A stretch of 25,790 bases of DNA from NCBI GenBank assembly GCA_910588495.1, contig CAJUPU010000040.1, positions 1-25,790 of the forward strand. The letters run 5' to 3'. The DNA comes from an uncultured Oscillospiraceae bacterium. GTDB lineage: Bacteria > Bacillota > Clostridia > Oscillospirales > Oscillospiraceae. Shown here in pieces: positions 14,053 to 21,282 of the stretch (the stretch's first letter is position 1; each line of letters opens with the position of its first letter). A model generated the notes under the pieces. The model was not told the origin of the DNA. It did not search any database and worked only from the letters and a program-made list of their open reading frames with translations. A program made the translations under genes and the position numbers.

Positions 14053-16208
14053 GCCTTCTCCTCCTGACGCTTCGTGATGTTGCAGCGCATCCCCTTGTAG
14101 CCGGGGAAGCCGCTGTAGGGATCCAGGTGGTCCCGCCCCAAAAGCTCGTTCACGTTGGCCTTGGTGTAGCCGGGAAGCGCCAGCACCACACCGGGCTTGA
14201 TCTTGCTGGTGGTCTTCACCTTCATGTCAATACAGCCATACGGACTGGAAATGGTCACAGTATCCCCATCTTTCAGATCCATATGGACGGCGTCCTGCTT
14301 GCTGAGCTCGCAGGTGGGCTCCGGCTGGAGCGTGCGGATCCACGGCGTATCGTGGAGCCGGGAGTGGATGGCGTAGGGCTTTCTCGCGCCGGTGCAGAAA
14401 TAGAAGGGGTATGCCATCCGAGTCTCCTCGTCGTCCTGGTCGGCCAGGGAATCCACATAGCTGGGCAGCGGATCCAGGCCGTACTTCGGATCGATGGCGG
14501 CAATGGCGGTGGAGTAGAACTCGAACTTTCCCGTCCGGGTCTTGAATCCTTCTTTCAGATACTTCCCAGGTTTGACCGGCAACTGGGCGGTGGGGACCTT
14601 CATGGGCAGGGAGCTGGTCTTCAGATCGGCCAGCGTCAGGCCGCAGCCGTCGATGATCCACTCGACGCAGGCCTCATAGCCGCCCTTGAGCAGCTCGTCG
14701 TCCAGATCCATCGCCCGGGCGAGCTCGCAGAGGATGTCCGCGTCGGACTTGGACTCATAAAGGGGCGCGATGGCGGGCTGCGTATAGACCAGGTAGCCGC
14801 CCTGGTAGCATTTGAGTTCACTGCGCTCCACAGAGGAGCAGGCGGGCAGCACGATGTCGGCGTAATTGGCGGACATGTTCATGAAGAGATCCACGTCCAC
14901 AATGAAGTCCAGCTTTTCCGCCATCACCTTAAGGAGCTTGTCGCTCTCGGGGAACATCTTGGCGTTGAATCCCAGGGCGAACATAGCCTTGATGGGATAG
15001 GGCGTCCCCTCCTCCAGCTGGCGGAGAAGATCCATGGACTGGAACTCATCGTAATGCGCATTCCAGAGGGGGAACCGCTGGGCGCCGATCCGCTCTGCCG
15101 TGCCGGGGTATTTTTCGATGCGGAACTGCTCATCCCGGGTGTGGAACCCGGCGGACTGGCGCAGGTAGGTGGCGGGAATGGGATAATTTCCGCCCACACG
15201 GTCGTAGTTCCCGGTCACGGCCATCAGGCACAAGATCGCGCGGTTGGCGTTGAAGCCGTTGATCCGATGGACCAGAGCGGAGGCCGAGAAGTTGACGCAA
15301 GCCGGGCCGTTGGTGGCGTACAGCTTGGTGGCCTCATAGATATCTTCCGGCTTCAAGCCCGTGATCTTGCTGACCTTATCCAGCGGGTATTGATCCACCA
15401 GCTCCTTGTACTGCTCAAAGCCATAGGTGTACTTTTCGATATAGTCCATGTCGGCCCAGCCGTTGTCCAGGATGAGCTTGGCCATCCCCAGGGCAAGGGC
15501 TCCGTCGGTCCCAGGATCGATCTGGAGGAAAATATCGGCCAGATTCTTGGCCGCGGGGGTGCAGCGGATGTCGATGATGATCACCTTGCCGCCCCGCTCC
15601 TTGAGCTTGCGCACCCCCTCCACAGACAGGTGATGGGAGTAATACCCGTCGTAGTTCCAGCCCAGGAAGGTGTTGGCGTGGGCCATGTCCGGCGCGGCGC
15701 CGCCGCCCATGGTGACCTTATTGCCCATCTTCATGGAAACGGCGCACACACTGTCGTCGGTGCCGAAATTCACACTGCCGAACACATGGGCAAAGCGCTG
15801 GTAAATGGGCCTGTACCACTTAGAATACCCACTGTAAAAAGCCACCGCGTTGGGCGAATAGGTCTCTTTGACCTGCCCAAGCCGTTCCGCGACGATCCGG
15901 TAGGCCTCCTCCCAGGAGATGGGCTCGAATTTTCCCTCGCCCCGCGCCCCGATCCTGCGCAGGGGGGTCTTGATCCGGTCCTCCCGGTAGATGTAATTGC
16001 GCTGAGACGAGCCCTTGGTGCACAGCCTGCCATGGTTATAGGGGTGCTCCGGCGTCCCCTCCACGCGAACGATCTTACCGTCCTTCACATAGCAGTCCAG
16101 GCCGCAGTGATGGCTGGGGCTGCAGATCGCGCACAGCGAGTGCTTGATCTCGATCCCCGTATCTTCCCCGGGGATCTTTGCTTTTGATCTTTCCTCATGC
16201 TCCGTCAA
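14049..16208 (-). CDS. Molybdopterin oxidoreductase catalytic subunit (DMSO reductase family)
   Basis: The protein has 719 aa. The N-terminal iron-sulfur motif has Cys26, Cys29, Cys35 and Cys63 (CAIC ... HCGLD ... LCTKG), so one [4Fe-4S] cluster is expected. The CX2CX5C spacing is slightly longer than the usual CX2CX3C. Cys155 (SVCAVSMK) sits where the family places the Mo/W ligand, suggesting a Cys-ligated site as in Nap/Fdh-like and several polysulfide or hydroxyarene-type enzymes. The C-terminal molybdopterin dinucleotide-binding domain (LKDGDTVTISSPYG, then LPGYTKANVNELL) is complete. No twin-arginine signal is seen at the N-terminus, so it is likely cytoplasmic. It overlaps the oxidoreductase gene upstream by 14 nt and the ferredoxin gene downstream by 4 nt. 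The substrate is unknown. Confidence 0.9.
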   Translation of the reverse strand: MTEHEERSKAKIPGEDTGIEIKHSLCAICSPSHHCGLDCYVKDGKIVRVEGTPEHPYNHGRLCTKGSSQRNYIYREDRIKTPLRRIGARGEGKFEPISWEEAYRIVAERLGQVKETYSPNAVAFYSGYSKWYRPIYQRFAHVFGSVNFGTDDSVCAVSMKMGNKVTMGGGAAPDMAHANTFLGWNYDGYYSHHLSVEGVRKLKERGGKVIIIDIRCTPAAKNLADIFLQIDPGTDGALALGMAKLILDNGWADMDYIEKYTYGFEQYKELVDQYPLDKVSKITGLKPEDIYEATKLYATNGPACVNFSASALVHRINGFNANRAILCLMAVTGNYDRVGGNYPIPATYLRQSAGFHTRDEQFRIEKYPGTAERIGAQRFPLWNAHYDEFQSMDLLRQLEEGTPYPIKAMFALGFNAKMFPESDKLLKVMAEKLDFIVDVDLFMNMSANYADIVLPACSSVERSELKCYQGGYLVYTQPAIAPLYESKSDADILCELARAMDLDDELLKGGYEACVEWIIDGCGLTLADLKTSSLPMKVPTAQLPVKPGKYLKEGFKTRTGKFEFYSTAIAAIDPKYGLDPLPSYVDSLADQDDEETRMAYPFYFCTGARKPYAIHSRLHDTPWIRTLQPEPTCELSKQDAVHMDLKDGDTVTISSPYGCIDMKVKTTSKIKPGVVLALPGYTKANVNELLGRDHLDPYSGFPGYKGMRCNITKRQEEKA

Positions 16209-17343
16209 GACAGTTCCCTCCCAAGAATTTGATAAAGCTGTCCGGGAAGCCCTCCTGCCTCAGCAGACAAATCGTCTGTGTGCTCAGAGCGGTCCCTGGA
16301 CTTGCCAGGGCTTTCAGAAAGGCGCTTTTTATCACACCTCCGCAGCCGGCGCCGCCGATCAAGTTGATGCATTTGATCCGCTCCGGATCCCGGCACGCCT
16401 CGATGAAATAGCGGCCGGTCTCCCAGCGGCAGTGCCGGTCGGCCTGGGTGCAGGAGGAGCTGTCGCCCATACTGATAAAGTCGTAGCCCAGATAGTGGCC
16501 CAGGTTGACCAGAAAATTGCCGTCAAATTCCGCCGTTCCTCCGGCCATGTTCGCCCCGGCCACGGCGCCCTGGCGCACGGCGTTGGCCCATATGCCGATA
16601 TTCCGGTTGACGCCGCTCTGCATGTCCGGGGCCTCGCAGCAGTCGCCCGCCGCGTAGATCCCTTCGCAGCTGGTGCGCATCCTGCGGTCCACCTGGGCGC
16701 CCCGTGCCAGAGCCAGGCCGCTGTCCCTCAAAAACCCCACGTTCATCCGCACACCGATGCACACCGCCACCATGTCGGCGGAAAAACGTTCGCCGCTTTT
16801 CATTACGGCGGCAAGCTGTCCGTCCGCCTGGCGCTCGATGTGGGAAAGGATCCGACCGCAGCGGACAGCCACTCCTTTGGCCTCCAGATCCCGCTGGATC
16901 CGTTGGGCGGTATCCGGGAAGACGGCGGTGCTGAACATGCGGTCCGCGCCGTCCACCAGCGTGCAGGCCGCCCCGCACCCCACCAGATCCTCCACGACCT
17001 TGATCCCCACCCAGGAGGCTCCGATCACGACCCCGCTATGTACCGTCCCGCCGTCCAGAAGCGCTTTGAGCTCCAGCGCGTCCCGGGCGGTGCGCATCTT
17101 GACCACGCCAGGCAGATCCAGGCCGGGAATGGGGGGCATGATGGCGCTGGCCCCCGTGGCGATCAGGATCTTGTCAAAGGACTCCTCTCCGCCGCCGGCA
17201 AGCCGCAGCGTTTTTGTCTCCGGGCGCAGTTCCGTGACAGCGCGGTTCCCGTGGTAGCAGAGGTCCAGACGCTCCGCGGCCTCCTCGGCGCTTCCGAAGG
17301 GAAACATGGCCTCATAGGGGATCGCGCCCTTGACGTAGTAGAC
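16195..17343 (-). pseudogene. Pyridine nucleotide-disulfide oxidoreductase, N-terminus lost at the IS110 junction
   Basis: Coding homology begins abruptly at about 17343 (VYYVKGAIPYEAMF) and continues to a TGA at 16195. An NAD-binding segment (VVIGASWVGIKVVE), the ILIATGA block and the YAAGDC flavin motif are present. The N-terminal FAD Rossmann motif GxGxxG, normally within the first 15 residues, is missing. Upstream the frame hits a TAG at the IS right end. An ATG at 17307 could start a shorter product, but it would lack FAD binding. The lost part is about 50-60 residues, judged by the usual position of the YYVKG-like motif. It overlaps the molybdoenzyme gene by 14 nt, so it probably supplied electrons from NAD(P)H to that complex. 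It was the first surviving gene of the operon. Confidence 0.8.
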
Positions 17344-17477
17344 CTGCTAACAAAAGTCAAGACTAAAATTGAAAAGGGAGTGGATTTTAATATCTGAAAA
17401 AAGAGTATAGCAAACCAAGCCACCGCCATTGAAAATTTTCGGCGCTGGCCTGGGATAAACGGATTCGGGATTGGCTG

Positions 17478-18689
17478 TTAGGCTTCGAGACTGTCCAGGT
17501 ACTGCTTCACTTTGGCGTAGTAGATGCGTAGGAATTTGTTGGCGGAGGCCATCATGTAGACGCAGTAGGGCTTGCTTTTGGCGCGCTTCTTGTCCATGAA
17601 CTGATACACAGGTTCATCGGCAGGAGAACAGCGGAGGATGGCACTCATCACCAGGAACAGCGTCCTGCGCAGAGCGGAGGAGCCACGCTTGGAGATGCTC
17701 CGGCTGCGGACTTCCATCTGGCCGGACTGGTACGGCGGAGCGTCGATACCCGCAAAGGCCACCAGCGCCTTCTTGGAGTGGAAGCGGCGCACATCGCCGA
17801 TCTCCGCCATGAGCTGGGGGCCGAGGGCCGGGCCAACTCCGAACATCCCCATCACAACAGGGTATTCCGGCAGGGATGCCGCCAGGGACTGCATTTCATT
17901 TCGGAGCGTGGCCAGGGCGGCGGAAGCGGCCCGAAGCTGGGACACCGCCTGTTCCACCAGGAGCTTGGCCGTATCGGTCTTAGGCATGACGCTGAAATGC
18001 CCACAGGCGGAGGCGTAGATGTCCAGCGCCTTGTCCTGGCTGAAGTTGTAGCCGTGCTTCTTGCACCACTTATGGTATTTGACTGCAAATGCCTTTTCGG
18101 ACAACCCGCAGACACACTCGCAGTGCCAAAAGGCGGCAACAAAGTCCACCCATTTCTCGCTGCCGTCCGCCCTGGCAGGGCTGGAAAACAAGCGGTTTGC
18201 GTCTGGGAAAGCGGTGTCGAGCAGGGAAATCAAATTGTTTTTGAGCATGGTCTGCACCTTGGCACATTGCTGATACTGGCGGTATGTAGTTTTCAGCATC
18301 AGCCGCACTTCATCCTCCGGGATGTATCTGGGCAGTGCCAGCCAGTGGTCAAGGCCGTAGTTTGCCAGCTTGATCGCGTCCTTCTTATCGGTCTTGGCCC
18401 GCCGCAGGCTGTTGTTCCCGTAGCCATGCACCAGCATGGCGTTCACCACGGAGACGTAGAATCCGGAATCGTAAAGGAAGCTGGCCACCGGCAAATGGTA
18501 GTTCCCAGTGGCCTCCATCACCACGCGAGTGTCGCCATCCAGTTCCCTCAGCAACCGCAACAGTTCGCACAGTTCAACATCGGTGTGTCCCACCTCAAAG
18601 GGTGGGATCACCATCTCTCCCAAAGGCCGCATGACGGCGATCATGCTCTTGCCTTTGGAAACATCAATGCCTACACAGTTTATTTTCAT
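17478..18689 (-). CDS. IS110-family transposase (DEDD recombinase)
   Basis: The protein has 403 aa. The N-terminal RuvC-like DEDD domain is visible: GIDVSK with Asp9, MEATGNYH with its Glu near residue 60, then KTDKKDA. The C-terminal Tnp_IS110 domain has GVGPALGPQLMAEIGD, LVAFAGIDAPP and a KRGSSALRR segment containing the serine expected in the second active site. The start is the ATG at 18689 with GGGGG just upstream; the frame is open to 18767 but enters the left-end noncoding region. Length and motifs are complete, so the enzyme should be active. Family knowledge: these recombinases are guided by a bridge RNA encoded in a noncoding end. Confidence 0.93.
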   Translation of the reverse strand: MKINCVGIDVSKGKSMIAVMRPLGEMVIPPFEVGHTDVELCELLRLLRELDGDTRVVMEATGNYHLPVASFLYDSGFYVSVVNAMLVHGYGNNSLRRAKTDKKDAIKLANYGLDHWLALPRYIPEDEVRLMLKTTYRQYQQCAKVQTMLKNNLISLLDTAFPDANRLFSSPARADGSEKWVDFVAAFWHCECVCGLSEKAFAVKYHKWCKKHGYNFSQDKALDIYASACGHFSVMPKTDTAKLLVEQAVSQLRAASAALATLRNEMQSLAASLPEYPVVMGMFGVGPALGPQLMAEIGDVRRFHSKKALVAFAGIDAPPYQSGQMEVRSRSISKRGSSALRRTLFLVMSAILRCSPADEPVYQFMDKKRAKSKPYCVYMMASANKFLRIYYAKVKQYLDSLEA

Positions 18690-18709
18690 TCCCCCAGTAC
18701 AAAATTTGC

Positions 18710-18925
18710 AACCGGAACCCATCCTTTTCTCGCTGCCGATCCAATCTATTGGGTGACACGAACTCAAGGCTCAACCTGCTTAAACCGAACGCCGCAACAA
18801 GAGGATGGCTGACAGTCTTTACGTCGGACTTCAAAGCCCAAGGAGGCTAAGGCCAGCCAGTTGCTCCCCTTATTGTAGCTTTGGCGCGAGACGGACGAAA
18901 CCCCCGGCTGGCTGCCGAGGGTTCC
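18710..18925 (-). ncRNA. Candidate IS110 bridge RNA
   Basis: The sense-strand left end folds well by eye. A 5' stem-loop (18923-18914 with 18908-18899, 10 bp, 5-nt loop) comes first. A second stem (CAAAGC 18883-18878 with GCTTTG 18837-18832) encloses an internal loop and an apical GGCT/AGCC hairpin. A third domain is closed by CCATCCT (18808-18802) with AGGATGG (18725-18719). A TATAAT lies just ahead (18937-18932). A 5' stem followed by two looped domains upstream of the recombinase is the layout described for IS110-group bridge RNAs. Guide sequences were not assigned. Confidence 0.5.
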
Positions 18926-18946
18926 AACCAAATTATATTGTAATAG

Positions 18947-19345
18947 GGGGTTGTCCGTTGCCCCCGGTGAACCTTGAAAAACACCGGGCCAGCCCGGTCA
19001 CATCCGGCGACTGAAATACGTTCCCTGACGAGCAAGCGATCCTGGAGGGTGCGCCAAGACCCGCCTGTGGGGTTTCCCCATCAAAGACGGCCAAATAAGG
19101 CGGCGAGCGGTACCCATCCGTCCAGAAACAGCGGACAAGCTGTTTCGCAACGACCTCGTCAGCACACAATGATACTCCCGTCCACTCGGGCGGCTCGGAG
19201 CGATCCTCGGAGGGGTGAGATTCCCGTGACGCGCACAGCGCGGTTTCAGTCTGCCGCCCACGCCTGGGGGAGTAGTGTCGAATACAGGCGGACGAAGGAT
19301 AGGGATACAACGTCCTTCGGGTAATTTCTTGATTTCAGATGCCAC
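18947..19345. other. Gene-free, hairpin-rich GC-rich segment
   Basis: No reading frame here has recognisable protein features on either strand. Strong short stems are crowded together: ACCGGG/CCCGGT near 18982-18999, GGGG/CCCC near 19072, GAAACAGC/GCTGTTTC near 19124-19145, CGCGC/GCGCG near 19230-19243 and CGAAGGA/TCCTTCG near 19295-19320. A + strand terminator follows. It may be a structured RNA, a remnant of another mobile element, or the natural target of the IS. I cannot name it. Confidence 0.4.
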
Positions 19346-19395
19346 GGGGATCACCTGTCCCACGCATGGGTGATCCCTGTTTTTCTGAGATCAAG
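19328..19395 (+). terminator. Nested inverted repeat with terminator-like core
   Basis: The inner stem (19347-19355 with 19368-19376) is followed by TGTTTTT on the + strand, a terminator shape. An outer repeat CTTGATTTCAG (19328-19338) and CTGAGATCAAG (19385-19395) flanks it. It would end transcription of whatever lies in the hairpin-rich segment upstream. Confidence 0.55.
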
Positions 19396-19522
19396 CAGCA
19401 AGCACACAGTAGGATCTGCCCAAGTTCAAGCCCAGTGATTCGTTGGATATGGCGGGTGGCTATTGGGCCAGCATTGTGGTATCATCGGTACTGCTACACT
19501 GACATAGAAGGAGTGGTACAAG

Positions 19523-20269
19523 ATGAGCATCTGGGTCACAGGCGATACCCACGGTGATTTTCATCGGTTCACTACAAAGAATTTTCCTCATTTGAAGGGA
19601 ATGAGTCGGGATGACTGCATGATCATCGCGGGTGATTTCGGCGGTGTGTGGGCCGGGGAGCAGGCGGACGGACACAAGCTGGACTGGCTGGAGGACAAGC
19701 CCTTTACCACCTTGTTTGTGGATGGAAATCATGAAAACTTCAGCCTGCTGAACTCTTATCCTGAGCGGGAGTGGCACGGCGGCAGAGTCCATGCGGTGCG
19801 GCCCCACGTCCTCCACCTGATGCGGGGCCAGATATTCGAGATCGGTGGGCTCACCTGGTTCACCATGGGCGGAGCCGCCTCCCACGATATCCAGGACGGC
19901 ATCCTTGACCCAGCCGCTTCGGATTTTGAGCGGCGCTACTGGACGATGAGGCGGATGAACGCCATGTTCCGGGTGCTGGGACACTCGTGGTGGCCTGAGG
20001 AGATGCCCAGCGAGACAGAGTACGCTGAGGCTAAAACCAACCTGGAGCGGTCCGGGTGGCAGGTGGACTGCGTCCTCACCCACTGCGCCCCCAGTGGCAT
20101 CCTGCCGAAGATCGATCTTGGCTACCCTTCGGATCCGCTCACCGATTTTCTGGAAACGGTGCGTCAGCGGTGCCGCTTCTCCTTCTGGTTCCTGGGCCAC
20201 TACCACACCAACCAGGTGATCGACCAGCGGTATGTCCTCCAGTGGGAGCGGATATCCAAAATCGAATGA
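19523..20269 (+). CDS. Calcineurin-like metallophosphoesterase
   Basis: The protein has 248 aa. All five metal-binding motifs of the superfamily are in order: GDTHGD (7-12), GDFGG (38-42), GNHEN (68-72), THC near 187 and GHYH near the end. It should bind two metals and hydrolyse a phosphomonoester or diester in the cytosol. The start ATG at 19523 follows AGAAGGAG. It stands alone, with no same-strand gene within 380 bp on either side. Similar small phosphoesterases are common cargo in Clostridial mobile regions; a nucleotide or RNA target is only a guess. No signal peptide or membrane segment. Confidence 0.85.
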   Translation: MSIWVTGDTHGDFHRFTTKNFPHLKGMSRDDCMIIAGDFGGVWAGEQADGHKLDWLEDKPFTTLFVDGNHENFSLLNSYPEREWHGGRVHAVRPHVLHLMRGQIFEIGGLTWFTMGGAASHDIQDGILDPAASDFERRYWTMRRMNAMFRVLGHSWWPEEMPSETEYAEAKTNLERSGWQVDCVLTHCAPSGILPKIDLGYPSDPLTDFLETVRQRCRFSFWFLGHYHTNQVIDQRYVLQWERISKIE

Positions 20270-20273
20270 AACA

Positions 20274-20343
20274 CGGCAGGCCCCCTCCACCCGGAGGGGG
20301 CCTGCCGCATAAAGAGAGAACCGAAGCGTTTCCGCTTCGGTTC
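20274..20343. terminator. Two tandem perfect hairpins after the metallophosphoesterase
   Basis: The first hairpin has 15 bp (20274-20288 with 20293-20307, 4-nt loop) and the second has 11 bp (20318-20328 with 20333-20343, 4-nt loop). Neither has a T-tract. They begin 4 nt after the stop codon. They may serve as an unusual termination or 3'-end protecting structure. Confidence 0.5.
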
Positions 20344-20411
20344 CATGAGGATGGAGGATAGAATGAAAAAGAAGGAGTATCTCTTGCAAGTGTTATGATA
20401 GCCCCGCTTCA

Positions 20412-20657
20412 TTACAGAAGTTCGAGGAAAGGTGTTACAAAACCATTAATTTCATCCCAGCCCCGTTTCCGCAGACAGCTCGTCCTGCGCAAGCTGGACG
20501 GCGCATTTCTTTGCGCTGGCAGAACCGATGCGCTGTCCTCCCCAGCCCTCAGATGGTAGAGGGTCTCCCGGAGCTGGGCAAGCTCGGCGCGGTCTGCCTC
20601 ACCACACCGCAGGATTGGAATAATCAAATAATTTTCACAGAAAGCGAGGGATAACAT
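20412..20657 (-). CDS. Possible small protein of unknown function
   Basis: The frame has 81 codons from an ATG at 20657. The middle part (RCGEADRAELAQLRETLYHLRAGE) looks like a genuine amphipathic helical protein with GC-biased third positions. The ends look random and no ribosome site is obvious. Its start abuts the divergent AbrB-like gene. It could be a gene fragment. No homology recognised; the rest of the 20344-20656 gap holds nothing else I can support. Confidence 0.2.
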   Translation of the reverse strand: MLSLAFCENYLIIPILRCGEADRAELAQLRETLYHLRAGEDSASVLPAQRNAPSSLRRTSCLRKRGWDEINGFVTPFLELL

Positions 20658-21115
20658 TGCAAATTCTCGAAATGACATTCACCGTGGATCATCGGGGCGG
20701 GATGAAGATCCCAGCCCCGGTTTTGACAAAGATGGGACTGGAGGCAGGCGATCATGTACAGGTGGCATACCTGACCCATGATGGCGCGTCCAATACGTTC
20801 TGTGAGTTGATGCTTTTGCCTGACGCAGTCGATGAAACGGTCTCAGATAGAACCAACGTCATTCAGATCCCTGAGGAGTTGATGCGGCAGGCCGGCATTC
20901 TCCAGGATGCAGACCTGCAAATCACCTGCCTCGACGGCTGTATCGTGATCAGCCGGGACACCGGCCTCCAGTTGGGGGAACTGTACCCCATATTGGAAAA
21001 CCTTCAGGTCGCGGAAGCTCTGGCGTCTATGCTCCCAGGAGAGGCGCCGCAAGCACTGGCGAAGCTGGAACAAACGATAGGAAGAATCCAGAAAGGGGCG
21101 GAACAGGATGGATAA
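20657..21115 (+). CDS. AbrB/SpoVT-like DNA-binding domain protein
   Basis: The protein has 152 aa from a TTG at 20657. TTG is chosen because GCGAGGG ends 6 nt upstream; the ATG at 20672 is the alternative but has no site. The N-terminal swapped-hairpin pattern (VDHRGGMKIPAPVLTKMGLEAGDHVQV) is the AbrB-type DNA-binding fold, and a second similar half (VIQIPEELMRQAGIL) follows. The C-terminus is helical and charged. It is followed by an 8-nt overlap with the 52-aa gene and then the serine recombinase, so the three form one module. A regulatory role for the recombinase is inference. Confidence 0.65.
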   Translation: MQILEMTFTVDHRGGMKIPAPVLTKMGLEAGDHVQVAYLTHDGASNTFCELMLLPDAVDETVSDRTNVIQIPEELMRQAGILQDADLQITCLDGCIVISRDTGLQLGELYPILENLQVAEALASMLPGEAPQALAKLEQTIGRIQKGAEQDG

Positions 21116-21266
21116 TACGCAGCGCACATATGCCGGACGCACTTCGTCCGTGGAGGTCAACGGTACGGTGGTGTACCTTACTTTTTCTTCTGAGCAGAAT
21201 ACTGAAGCCGCCGCTGTAGTCAGGGATATCTTGAAGGCCGCGTATCTGCGCAGCCAGAAGGTGTAA
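21108..21266 (+). CDS. Small 52-aa protein upstream of the serine recombinase
   Basis: The frame has 52 codons: an ATG at 21108 and a TAA at 21264-21266. The start overlaps the AbrB-like gene by 8 nt, and AGGGGCGG/ACAGG upstream can serve as a ribosome site. The protein begins MDNTQRTYAG, has a beta-like middle (VEVNGTVVYLTF) and a helical tail (AAAVVRDILKAAYLR). I do not recognise a family, but tiny proteins in this place, just ahead of large serine recombinases, are common in Clostridial transposons (compare the position of TnpW). The tight packing between two coupled genes is the main evidence that it is real. Confidence 0.6.
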   Translation: MDNTQRTYAGRTSSVEVNGTVVYLTFSSEQNTEAAAVVRDILKAAYLRSQKV

Positions 21267-21282
21267 TGGGGGAGGGGACGGT

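Larger units (their letters stand above)
17342..18944 (-). mobile_element. IS110-family insertion sequence, about 1.6 kb
   Basis: It is defined by the DEDD recombinase gene at 17478-18689, about 135 bp of noncoding right end and about 255 bp of noncoding left end. The right boundary is set where oxidoreductase homology starts. A shared CT dinucleotide at 17341-17340 and 18946-18945 could be the core, but this is a guess. There are no terminal inverted repeats, as expected for the IS110 group. The DNA beyond the left end (above 18946) does not encode the missing oxidoreductase N-terminus. Confidence 0.6.

Noticed and set aside
14127..16187. Long open frame on the + strand opposite the molybdopterin subunit
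   Set aside because: It is antisense of a gene with clear cysteine and pterin motifs and has no motifs of its own.
18947..19345. tmRNA, RNase P RNA or rRNA in the hairpin-rich segment
   Set aside because: None of the conserved core sequences of these RNAs is present on either strand. No tRNA gene was recognised in the window either.
18998..19363. Overlapping open frames on both strands (116-125 codons) in the hairpin-rich segment
   Set aside because: Compositions are basic and unstructured on both strands with no motif and no ribosome site. The frames appear open only because stop codons are rare in GC-rich DNA.
19460..20389. Open frame on the - strand opposite the metallophosphoesterase
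   Set aside because: It is a shadow of a gene that has all five metal-binding motifs.
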